Shown piece by piece: positions 1 to 7,064 of a stretch of 7,671 nt of DNA. Each line of letters begins with the position of its first letter. Within the stretch, counting starts at the first letter, position 1. The position numbers were made by a program, and so were the translations under genes. Source of the DNA: an uncultured Neomegalonema sp. (lineage in GTDB: Bacteria; Pseudomonadota; Alphaproteobacteria; Rhodobacterales; Rhodobacteraceae); assembly GCA_937958345.1 (NCBI GenBank), contig CALGNW010000141.1, forward strand, positions 1 through 7,671, given 5' to 3'. Below the pieces are notes generated by a model that was not told where the DNA came from, did not search any database, and saw nothing but the letters and a program-made list of their open reading frames with translations.

Positions 1-824
1 AGCTTAGACGCCCAATAAGGGTCAACGTAATCCGCATGGTAATGCGTTGCATTCCCGCTGATTGCGCGACGTTCGCCCTTCATCATCAGGATCGCCACAT
101 CAGCGGCGCGTTTCATCGCCTTGCGCTCGGTCATGTATTCCGGCTGGCCGTCGCATTTGTACGAAAACTGACAGCGATTGAGGTTTTGCGCGCCCTGCTT
201 GATGACACCGCAGATCGTATTCGGAAAAATCGGGCTGTCGGCGCGGTTGATAATCACCTCGGCGACCGCAATCTGGCCGTTGATCGATTCACCGCGCGCC
301 TCGAAATAGACCGCTTCAGTCAGACACGCGAGTTCGGAACTCGCATCCGGGCGCTTCATCCGGTTTTCCGCACGTCCGGGCAAAGTCGCAAGCGAGAGAA
401 TCACAGCCTCCGCCTCGTCCGCCAGTTCTTGTCCGGCCTGTCCGTGTCCGATTGCCAGCATCTCGTGAAAGCGCACATTTTCCTGCGCATCCAGATTCAT
501 GCGCGGCACTTCGGGGGCCTGAATAGCAATGGCACTGCCCGGCATCATGCCGGTCAGTTCAGCCGCATAGCCAATATCAGAGGCAAGGTATTTGATCCGC
601 GTGGCCGCATCCGCCGCCACCGTGCCAACCCCGACCGTTCCGGTATCAATGTCGCCGCCCAGACCAAGACGGACAACACGGCGATCAACTGCATATCCGG
701 CACTTTCCAACGCTGAGGGCATAGCCATCAGTGATAACGGAGAATCCCGGCGTGCTTCCGCCTCGACACCTACAAGTGCGGTGACAAGCGAAAGTACAAA
801 GATTGAACTGCGATAGTTACGCAT
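1..824 (-). CDS. Secreted SleB-family cell wall hydrolase (partial; C-terminus beyond the left edge)
   Basis: Translating the complement from an ATG at 824 gives 274 uninterrupted residues that run off the left edge. An in-frame TGA lies directly before the ATG, so no longer start is possible. Residues 1-24 form a signal peptide: basic start (RNYR), hydrophobic core and an AEA site at 22-24, so the product should be exported. Residues 25 to about 160 are not recognised. From about residue 165 the protein matches the SleB/cell-wall-hydrolase domain: the FEARGE motif at 174-179 (E175 is the expected catalytic glutamate by family analogy), GQIAVAEVIINR at 183-194, and N-A-T-H-Y-H-A-D-Y just before the edge. 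Four cysteines (167, 205, 218, 224) lie in the domain and could form disulfides in the periplasm. By family, such enzymes are lytic transglycosylases or amidases acting on peptidoglycan. The 154-bp gap upstream suggests its own promoter. The domain call is firm; the exact bond cleaved and any division role are not visible. Confidence 0.9.
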   Translation of the reverse strand, partial: MRNYRSSIFVLSLVTALVGVEAEARRDSPLSLMAMPSALESAGYAVDRRVVRLGLGGDIDTGTVGVGTVAADAATRIKYLASDIGYAAELTGMMPGSAIAIQAPEVPRMNLDAQENVRFHEMLAIGHGQAGQELADEAEAVILSLATLPGRAENRMKRPDASSELACLTEAVYFEARGESINGQIAVAEVIINRADSPIFPNTICGVIKQGAQNLNRCQFSYKCDGQPEYMTERKAMKRAADVAILMMKGERRAISGNATHYHADYVDPYWASK

Positions 825-842
825 TCAGTGCTTATCCAGTTT

Positions 843-890
843 GTTTCAACGATATCATATCTATCCCGAACAGGGACACGTGACCATTCC
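843..890 (-). promoter_or_regulatory. Candidate promoter region of the cell wall hydrolase gene
   Basis: Read on the minus strand, TATGAT at 859-854 matches the -10 consensus at five of six positions and would place a transcript start about 20 to 25 bases before the ATG at 824. It sits inside an 11-bp interrupted palindrome (851-861, GATAT-N-ATATC). No good -35 hexamer is present at the right spacing. Instead that position is covered by a near-palindrome centred on CACGTG (874-885, 10 of 12 positions symmetric), which could bind an activator. The -10 is seen; its use and the regulator are inference. Confidence 0.3.
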
Positions 891-978
891 GTGCAGCATG
901 CATCTTCAAGGCCATCGCACAGCCGTCAAACTGCGCTTCGATCATGTATAAAGAGTAACTCTGCCGCCCTTGGAGCGA

Positions 979-1917
979 CTAATTACTGTTTTTATGACTA
1001 AAATCAAGGTCTGACAGTGCATTCGTCAAAATGTTCCGGCAATGTTCGAATGCGGCGAACGGCGTTTGTCCGCCTGCAGCACCAATAGCGGGCTTAATAC
1101 ACCGAACTCCCTCTGTCCCGAAATCTGCCGTCAGCGCGGCATACAGCCAATGCAGTGCCTGTTCGGAACGGTTTTCTCGCGGGGCGGATTTCAGGGCGGC
1201 TTGGCTCGCCTCGAACACAGCTGCGATTCCCTCGCCGCTCTCAGCAGAACAGACATATACCGGAAGCGATTCGCCATCGGTTACGCTCAGCGCCATTTTC
1301 AGGTCGGCCGCCGCACGCCGCGCCGCCGCGCCCAAATCGCCCTTTGTAACCACCGCAATATCAGGAACCTCCATGATCCCCGCTTTCATAAATTGCAGCG
1401 AGTCTCCGGATGCAGGCTGGATACACAGCATCACCGCATCGGTCATACCCGCGATTTCCGTCTCGGACTGGCCGACGCCCACGGTTTCGACAAGCACAAG
1501 ATCAAACACAGCCTGCATCACCACGGCGGCAGGATAGGCCAAAGCGGACACGCCGCCCAACCGCCCGCGCGCCGCCATCGAACGCACGAAAACCCCCTGA
1601 TCGGACGGATCAAGCGAAGAAAGCCGCGCCCGATCCCCCAACAGCGCACCCCCGGTGCGGGTCGAACTCGGATCAACCGCTATCGCACCGACCGTCAAAC
1701 CCCGCGTTCGCGCCTCGCGCAGCAGAACATTGACCAGCGACGACTTGCCGACACCCGGCGGGCCGGTCAAACCCAGACTACGGCCTTTCGGCGCCGCAAA
1801 GGCCGCATCCAGCAGCGCGATTGTTTCCGCGTCGCGCGCATGGCTTTCAAGCCGTGACAAGACGCGGGACAGCGCAGGTTTGCCGCCCTCTTTCAGAATG
1901 CGCAGCGCATCAGACAT
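979..1917 (-). CDS. MeaB/ArgK-type P-loop GTPase (acyl-CoA mutase chaperone family)
   Basis: The 312-residue product belongs to the MeaB/ArgK branch of SIMIBI GTPases, cytosolic proteins that gate cofactor loading and protect B12-dependent acyl-CoA mutases such as methylmalonyl-CoA mutase. Visible motifs are: Walker A GPPGVGKSS at 52-60, VDPSS at 81-85 followed by TGGALLGDR, the family-diagnostic ETVGVGQSE at 144-152, a switch III-like KAGIME near 178-183, and a G5-like SAESGEG at 224-230. The guanine-recognition motif reads TKGD (191-194) where MeaB proteins usually have NKxD. The protein is slightly shorter than typical members (about 330 aa), mainly in the C-terminal dimerisation arm. The open frame extends upstream to 2070, but the ATG at 1917 is preferred: it has a GAGG six bases upstream and begins at the conserved N-terminal helix. 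It overlaps the ppdK stop by 8 bp, implying translational coupling. No mutase gene lies in the window, so its partner is unknown; meaB is a family label, not a proven identity. Confidence 0.88.
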   Translation of the reverse strand: MSDALRILKEGGKPALSRVLSRLESHARDAETIALLDAAFAAPKGRSLGLTGPPGVGKSSLVNVLLREARTRGLTVGAIAVDPSSTRTGGALLGDRARLSSLDPSDQGVFVRSMAARGRLGGVSALAYPAAVVMQAVFDLVLVETVGVGQSETEIAGMTDAVMLCIQPASGDSLQFMKAGIMEVPDIAVVTKGDLGAAARRAAADLKMALSVTDGESLPVYVCSAESGEGIAAVFEASQAALKSAPRENRSEQALHWLYAALTADFGTEGVRCIKPAIGAAGGQTPFAAFEHCRNILTNALSDLDFSHKNSN

Positions 1918-4591
1918 CCGCCGCCTCGCGCTCGTGCAAAATGGTGGCCTGCGCTGCGGCCAGGCGGGCCGCCGGTGTGCGATAGGGCGAACACGAAACA
2001 TAATCGAGGCCCAGCCGCTCACAGAATCGGATCGTCCTGGGATCGCCGCCATGTTCGCCGCAAATACCAACCTTCAGATCATGGCGCGTTGACCGGCCCC
2101 GTTCGACCGCAATCGCCATCAACTCGCCAACGCCGTCCTGATCCAGTACATGAAAGGGGTCATGCGCCAAAGCGCCCTTGGCAATGTAATCACGGATAAA
2201 GCGGCCCGTATCATCGCGCGAAAGGCCATAGGTCATCTGCGTCAGGTCATTTGTGCCAAAGCTGATAAAGTCTGCGTCCTCGCAGACAATGTTGGCCCGC
2301 AAGCACGAACGCGGCGTTTCAAGCATTGCCCCGATGCGATAGCTGGGCCTCATGCCGGACACATGCGCCAACGTCGCCGCCATCGTCTCGACCCGGCCAG
2401 CCATCAACCGCATCTCGTTATCCGAGGCGACAAACGGAACCATGATTTCAAGGTCAATCGCCTTTGCATGGCGGTCCTCGTAATCGGTCGCGGCCTGCAG
2501 GATTGCGCGGATTTGCATGTCGTAAATTTCGGGCGCAACAATACCGATACGGCAACCGCGCCGCCCCAGCATCGGGTTGAATTCGCGCAGGCCGTCGACG
2601 CGGGCGCTGACTGCGGCAAAGGAAATGCCCATCGCCTCGGCAACATTAGAAATGTCGCTTTCATTCGTCGGCAAAAATTCGTGCAACGGCGGATCAAGAA
2701 GGCGGATGCAAACCGGCAACCCCTCCATCACCTCGAACAAGCTCAGAAAATCAGCGCGTTGGTCAGCGGTCAGACGCGCCAGCGCCGTCCGGCGGTCATC
2801 CGGCGATTCAGCCAGGATCATCAGTTGCAGCGCAGGCAGGCGGCCCGATTGAAAGAACGCATGCTCGGTACGCGCAAGGCCGATTCCCTCCGCCCCCAGA
2901 CGCCGGGCCACCGCCGCCTCGATTGCCGTATCCGCATTTGCGCGCACGCGCATGCGGCGGCGCGCATCGGCCCATGTCATCAACGACGTATAGGCCGGTT
3001 CGGGTTCGGGTTCGATCATTGCGACCTCGCCCAGCAAGGCCTGACCCGCAGCACCGTCAATCGTAAGCGTATCACCGCGCCGGATTTCTTTTCCGTTTGA
3101 TCCGTGCAGGACACCCGCCTCAAGATCGATACGTGCATCCCCCGCACCGCACACACAGGGCGTACCGAGACCGCGGGCGACCACCGCCGCATGGCTGGTC
3201 ATCCCGCCGCGCACGGTCAACACCCCCGCTGCCGCATACATGCCATGGATGTCTTCGGGACTCGTTTCAATCCGTACCAGAATCGCGGCGCGGCCCTTGC
3301 CGTTCAGCGTCTCCGCCTCTGCCGCCGTAAAGCACACCTCGCCCTTCACGGCGCCGGGGGATGCGGGCAGGCCGCGCGCCACCACTTCGCGCGGTGCGGC
3401 GGGATCGACCATCGGGTGCAGCATCCGGTCAATATCCGTTGGTGCAAAGCGCAACAACGCATCGTCGCGCGAGATCGCGCCTTCATCCGCCATCTCGACG
3501 GCAATCCGCATCGCCGCCTTGGCCGAACATTTCGCACTGCGGGTTTGCAACAGCCACAGCGTACCCTGTTCGATGGTAAACTCGATATCCTGCGCGTCAG
3601 CGAAACGCGCTTCCAGTTTTGCACATGCCTGGGACAGCGCCTCAAACGCCTCCGGCATGCGTGTCTGCATTGAGGGCAGCGCCGACTTGCGCTGCGCCGC
3701 GTCGATATCGGACAAAGGCGCGGGCGTGCGTATTCCGGCCACGACATCTTCGCCTTGCGCGTTCTCAAGATACTCGCCGTAGATCCGTTTTTCGCCGGTC
3801 GCGGGGTCGCGGGTAAAGGCAACGCCGGTCGCTGAATCCTCGCGTCGGTTACCGAACACCATCGCCTGAATCACAACAGCCGTGCCAAGGTTTTCATCCA
3901 TACCATGCATCGCACGATAGGCACGGGCGCGATGGCCCGACCAACTTTGGAACACACCTTCAATGGCGGCATAAAGCTGTTCGGGCGCGGTATCAGGAAA
4001 CGTACCGTCGCCCTCTTCTTCGGCAAGGGTCATCAGAGCGCCGTTCAAGGCGCAAAGCTCGTCCGCATTCAAATCAGCCAGCGAGTCGCGGCCATGCTCG
4101 ATCAGCCAGTCGTCGATGGCATCTTCCATCTCTTCGGTTTCGACATCCATCGCCGGTGCGGCAAGTGCCGGTATCAGACGCCGGCGACAATCCTCGACGA
4201 ACCGGCGCGAGGCCTCGTCGGCCAACGCCTCCGCCGCCGTTTCCGTTAGTCCGACATTCAGGATAGTATCCAGCATTCCTGGCATCGACACCGGCGCACC
4301 CGACCGGACAGCAACCAACAGCGTGGCATCCGTCCCGCCAAGCTGGCGGCCCGTTACCTGCTCCAGCCATTCGATGGCCCGCGCAATTTCCGCCTTCGGC
4401 AAACCTTCGCTCTTGCGCCAGGCATGAAAGGCATCAACACAAATGACAAAGCCCGGCGGAACCGGCAAATCCATCGCCGCCATCTCGCACAGATTCGCGC
4501 CCTTGCCCCCGAGCCTAGCGGCATCTGCAGCGGTCGCCTCGACAACCCCTCCGCCAAACCGCCGGATCAGATCAGATGATGACTTACCCAC
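1910..4591 (-). CDS. ppdK: Pyruvate, phosphate dikinase
   Basis: The 893-residue cytosolic enzyme interconverts pyruvate + ATP + Pi with PEP + AMP + PPi; in alphaproteobacteria it serves gluconeogenesis or PPi-linked glycolysis. Length matches the family (about 875-900). The N-terminal nucleotide-binding domain shows GGKGANL (28-34), PVPPGF (43-48), SMPGMLDTILN (102-112) and GEYLENAQGEDVVAG (272-286). The swivelling phosphohistidine domain has GGMTSHA with His467 as the phosphocarrier; Thr465, two residues earlier, is the position used by PDRP-type regulators. The C-terminal PEP/pyruvate barrel has Arg574, Arg630 in RLLDPPLHEFLP, Glu758, the signature FGTNDLTQMTYGLSRDD (778-794) and the catalytic Cys844 in GICGEHGGDP. 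One oddity: the barrel motif reads GLARTEHAFF, where PPDKs usually have GLCRTEHMFF. The start is GTG at 4591, the only usual start codon between the glyS stop and the conserved region; it places FGGG at residues 12-15 as in homologues. It lies 84 bp after glyS and overlaps the GTPase gene by 8 bp. Confidence 0.96.
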   Translation of the reverse strand: MGKSSSDLIRRFGGGVVEATAADAARLGGKGANLCEMAAMDLPVPPGFVICVDAFHAWRKSEGLPKAEIARAIEWLEQVTGRQLGGTDATLLVAVRSGAPVSMPGMLDTILNVGLTETAAEALADEASRRFVEDCRRRLIPALAAPAMDVETEEMEDAIDDWLIEHGRDSLADLNADELCALNGALMTLAEEEGDGTFPDTAPEQLYAAIEGVFQSWSGHRARAYRAMHGMDENLGTAVVIQAMVFGNRREDSATGVAFTRDPATGEKRIYGEYLENAQGEDVVAGIRTPAPLSDIDAAQRKSALPSMQTRMPEAFEALSQACAKLEARFADAQDIEFTIEQGTLWLLQTRSAKCSAKAAMRIAVEMADEGAISRDDALLRFAPTDIDRMLHPMVDPAAPREVVARGLPASPGAVKGEVCFTAAEAETLNGKGRAAILVRIETSPEDIHGMYAAAGVLTVRGGMTSHAAVVARGLGTPCVCGAGDARIDLEAGVLHGSNGKEIRRGDTLTIDGAAGQALLGEVAMIEPEPEPAYTSLMTWADARRRMRVRANADTAIEAAVARRLGAEGIGLARTEHAFFQSGRLPALQLMILAESPDDRRTALARLTADQRADFLSLFEVMEGLPVCIRLLDPPLHEFLPTNESDISNVAEAMGISFAAVSARVDGLREFNPMLGRRGCRIGIVAPEIYDMQIRAILQAATDYEDRHAKAIDLEIMVPFVASDNEMRLMAGRVETMAATLAHVSGMRPSYRIGAMLETPRSCLRANIVCEDADFISFGTNDLTQMTYGLSRDDTGRFIRDYIAKGALAHDPFHVLDQDGVGELMAIAVERGRSTRHDLKVGICGEHGGDPRTIRFCERLGLDYVSCSPYRTPAARLAAAQATILHEREAADV
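1924..1927 (-). promoter_or_regulatory. Ribosome binding site that decides the GTPase start
   Basis: On the minus strand GAGG is followed by a six-base spacer and then ATG at 1917. This well-placed Shine-Dalgarno element lies inside the last codons of ppdK and supports the short start over the 51-residue longer open frame, whose extra residues are arginine- and proline-rich and simply mirror ppdK sequence. Confidence 0.6.
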
Positions 4592-4630
4592 GCGATGCGG
4601 ACCCCGCGTTACTGACCCGGCATTCCCGAT

Positions 4631-4657
4631 GAGACGCGCTGTATTCCGGCGCGTCCC
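4631..4657 (-). other. Intergenic hairpin between glyS and ppdK
   Basis: Read in the direction of transcription, GGGACGCGC (4657-4649) pairs with GCGCGTCTC (4639-4631) across a nine-base loop. This gives nine pairs including one G-U, with a perfect seven-base-pair core. No T-run follows on either strand, so it does not look like a standard intrinsic terminator. It begins 18 bases after the glyS stop codon and ends 39 bases before the ppdK GTG. It could protect or help process the message, or weaken ppdK translation; the role is inference, and GC-rich sequence gives such stems by chance fairly often. Confidence 0.45.
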
Positions 4658-4675
4658 GGGCTGTGCCGGTGGGCC

Positions 4676-6913
4676 TCACCCCTCGATCTTTGAAAAGTCG
4701 GCAACCTGACCCGTCACCACCCGAATACGGGCGAGCAAGGCAAGCCGGTTTATGCGCAAGGCCGGATCATCGGCATTGACCGTCACTTTATCAAAGAACG
4801 CATCGATCGGCGCACGCAGCCGCGCCAGATCGGACATGGCCGCGCCGAAATCTTCGGTCTGCAGCGCAGGGGCGACAGCGGTTTCACTTTTTGAAAGCGC
4901 ATCGAACAGTGCGCGCTCCTCATCAAGTACCGCAAGCGATGCATCAGGCTGCGGCGCGATTGTCGCCTTCTCTTTTTTCTCTTCGGCGGCAAGAATATTA
5001 GCGGCCCGCTTGTAACCCGCCAACAGGTTCGCACCATCCTCGGTACCAAGGAACGATTGCAACGCATCGACCCGCTTGACCAGCAGAACCAGATCATCCT
5101 GATCGCCAAGCGCATAAACCGCGTCAATCAGATCGTGCCGGACGCCCCGGTCCCGCAACAGCACCTTTAGACGGTCTGCGATAAAACTCAGCAGATCGCC
5201 AACGGTCGCGCGCATTTCATCTTCGAACCCGGGTTCAAGCTGCTCCGCGAGGCCCGATTGCGGTGACAGGAAGAACGAGACCAGATTCTCAAACTTCGCC
5301 CGACGCTCTGCGCCGCCCTCCTCTTCGCCGAACTTCTCCAGCGCGTCAAAAAGCGGCTCGCCCAGCGCAACCGCATCGCGGCGGCCAATCAGATAGACAT
5401 GGCGCATCAGCGCAACGCCAACAGGCTGCGACAGCCGCATGCGCACATTGTTTTCGAGGATCAGGCGGATCACACCCAACGCGGCACGGCGCAGAGCGAA
5501 CGGATCCTTCGAGCCGGTCGGCTTTTCTTCAATCGCCCAAAACCCCGCAAGCGTATCAATCTTATCCGCCAACGCGACCGAGACGGAAACCGGCTCGGAC
5601 GGTACAGTATCCGAAGGGCCGAGCGGGCTGTAATGATCCTGCGCGGCGGCGGCAACGCGGCTGTCGAGACCGGCCAGCTCGGCATAATACCGGCCCATCA
5701 GCCCCTGCAATTCAGGAAACTCGTAAACCATCTCCGACGCGAGATCGGCCTTACAAATTCGCGCTGCCTGTTCAGCCAGCACCGAATCCGCGCCGGTGAC
5801 CGGCGTCAGATCACGGGCCAGCGCCGCAATCCGGTCGACGCGTTCAGCCTGCGAGCCGAGCTTGTTGTGAAACGTAACCGAGGTCAGCGACGCTGCCATG
5901 TCTTCAAGGCCGCCACCCTTTACCGCGCGCAGGTCATTCTCCCAGAAAAACTTCGCATCCGCGAGACGCGCGCGCAGCACCTTTGCATTGCCCTTGACGA
6001 TGGTCTCACCGCCATCCGCACCCTCGACATTCGCAACGGCAACAAAGTGCGTCACACGACCCGACGTATCCCGCGCGGAGAAATACTTTTGGTGCTCGCG
6101 CATCGACGTCTGCAACACTTCGGGCGGCAAATCGCTGAACTCATCCTCAATCTTGCCGATCAGCGGAACCGGCCATTCAACCAGACCGCCCACCTCGCGC
6201 AGCAGGGCGGGATCGTCGATCAACGTGACACCCTCGCCTTCGCAAAGGGCCTTCGCCTTGGCGTCAATCTCGGCCTCGCGCGCTGCCGGTTCCAGCGTGA
6301 CGCGCCGTTCCGCAAGACCCTGACGGTATGCCTCAAAGCCGTTCACCGTGAACGGTTCCGGATCAACCATGCGATGGCCGCGCGTCAGGGTGGCCGAGGC
6401 ATAGCCGTCCACATCAAACGGCACGACGGCATCATCCAGCAAACACAGGATCGACGTCAGGGGCCGCACCCAGCGCAGATCACCCGTGCCCCAACGCATG
6501 GATTTCGGCCACGGAAAGCTGCGCATGATTTCGGGGATAATTTCACCGAGAGCGTCCGCAACCGGACGTCCCGGCTTTTGGATCACGGCAAAAAAGACCT
6601 CGCCCTTTTTATCAGCCCGGCGTTCAAGCTGATCGACGCTCAGCCCCGTCGAGCGCAAAAAGCCCTCCAGCGCCTTTTCGGGCGCATCCGTCCGCGGGCC
6701 TTTTCTCTCCTCGTTGAGATCGGGCGTACGTTCGGGCAGGCCGGCAACATGCAACACGAGCCTGCGCGGGGTCGAGAATGTTTCCAACGCGCCGTAACCG
6801 ATGCCCGCGGCATCCAGCCCCTTCAGCACCATGCCGCGTAAATCATCGCGCGCCTTCGCCTGCATCCGCGCGGGAATTTCTTCGGACAGGATTTCAAGCA
6901 ACAGGTCGGGCAT
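4676..6913 (-). CDS. glyS: Glycyl-tRNA synthetase beta subunit
   Basis: This 745-residue protein is the beta subunit of the bacterial alpha2-beta2 glycyl-tRNA synthetase, which binds and positions tRNA-Gly while the alpha subunit (GlyQ) activates glycine with ATP. Family landmarks in order are: LLLEILSEEIPARM at 4-17, FSTPRRL at 46-52, the RWGTGDLRWVRP block at 140-151, TSMREHQKYF at 269-278, the degenerate HD-type FHNKLGS at 348-354, KADLASEMVYEFPELQGLMG at 388-407, ADKIDTL at 449-455 and PTGSKDPFALRRAALG at 465-480. A C-terminal DALR-type anticodon-binding region follows from about residue 580 and ends in DFSKIEG. Beta subunits are usually about 690-750 aa, so this is full length. The frame also allows TTG at 6916, but the adjacent ATG at 6913 starts at the conserved MPDLL and is preferred. 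The ribosome site is weak (GTGAG five bases upstream). It lies 151 bp downstream of the DUF6446-like gene and shares its strand with glyQ, so one transcript is likely. Confidence 0.97.
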   Translation of the reverse strand: MPDLLLEILSEEIPARMQAKARDDLRGMVLKGLDAAGIGYGALETFSTPRRLVLHVAGLPERTPDLNEERKGPRTDAPEKALEGFLRSTGLSVDQLERRADKKGEVFFAVIQKPGRPVADALGEIIPEIMRSFPWPKSMRWGTGDLRWVRPLTSILCLLDDAVVPFDVDGYASATLTRGHRMVDPEPFTVNGFEAYRQGLAERRVTLEPAAREAEIDAKAKALCEGEGVTLIDDPALLREVGGLVEWPVPLIGKIEDEFSDLPPEVLQTSMREHQKYFSARDTSGRVTHFVAVANVEGADGGETIVKGNAKVLRARLADAKFFWENDLRAVKGGGLEDMAASLTSVTFHNKLGSQAERVDRIAALARDLTPVTGADSVLAEQAARICKADLASEMVYEFPELQGLMGRYYAELAGLDSRVAAAAQDHYSPLGPSDTVPSEPVSVSVALADKIDTLAGFWAIEEKPTGSKDPFALRRAALGVIRLILENNVRMRLSQPVGVALMRHVYLIGRRDAVALGEPLFDALEKFGEEEGGAERRAKFENLVSFFLSPQSGLAEQLEPGFEDEMRATVGDLLSFIADRLKVLLRDRGVRHDLIDAVYALGDQDDLVLLVKRVDALQSFLGTEDGANLLAGYKRAANILAAEEKKEKATIAPQPDASLAVLDEERALFDALSKSETAVAPALQTEDFGAAMSDLARLRAPIDAFFDKVTVNADDPALRINRLALLARIRVVTGQVADFSKIEG

Positions 6914-7001
6914 CAAAGCTCACGCAGGATTAGGGTCAGATGCGCGCTTTATGTCACCATGACCGCCGCCCGACAACCGCGCAAAACTGCGGGCACGTCA
7001 G

Positions 7002-7030
7002 ACAATGGAATTGAAATCCGGCGGTATCAA
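7002..7030 (-). promoter_or_regulatory. Weak candidate promoter ahead of glyS
   Basis: In the 151-bp gap, TTGATA (7030-7025, five of six matches to the -35 consensus) is followed after 17 bases by CATTGT (7007-7002), a poor -10 with only three matches. It could supply extra glyS transcription, but one good hexamer at the right spacing is common by chance. No gene, terminator or RNA was recognised in the rest of this gap. Confidence 0.18.
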
Positions 7031-7064
7031 TCCGTTAACCATGCACGCACGGAACGTGGATCGC

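Noticed and set aside
36..716. 226-residue open frame on the plus strand at the left edge
   Set aside because: The opposite strand encodes a clear signal peptide plus SleB domain over the same bases; the plus-strand product has the composition of a shadow frame.
952..970. Possible terminator after the GTPase gene
   Set aside because: The inverted repeat at 952-962 can form only about four pairs with a three-base loop, and just a short T-containing run follows. Too weak to call a terminator.
1042..1857. 271-residue open frame on the plus strand opposite the MeaB-like GTPase
   Set aside because: Antisense to conserved GTPase motifs; product is Arg-, His- and Pro-rich with no domain.
1918..2070. 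51-residue N-terminal extension of the MeaB-like GTPase
   Set aside because: It lies entirely inside ppdK coding sequence, is Arg/Pro-rich and unlike MeaB proteins; the ATG at 1917 has a better ribosome site and begins the conserved region.
2150..3100. 316-residue open frame on the plus strand opposite ppdK
   Set aside because: Antisense to the conserved PEP-binding barrel of ppdK; arginine-rich composition and no recognisable domain.
5399..6841. 480-residue open frame on the plus strand opposite glyS
   Set aside because: It lies wholly antisense to a full-length, well-conserved glyS. Its protein is rich in Arg, His and Gln with no recognised motif, as expected for the mirror of a GC-rich gene.
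6980..6996. Small CGCA/TGCG hairpin with a GTTT loop in the gap before glyS
   Set aside because: Only four base pairs and no supporting context; expected by chance in GC-rich sequence.
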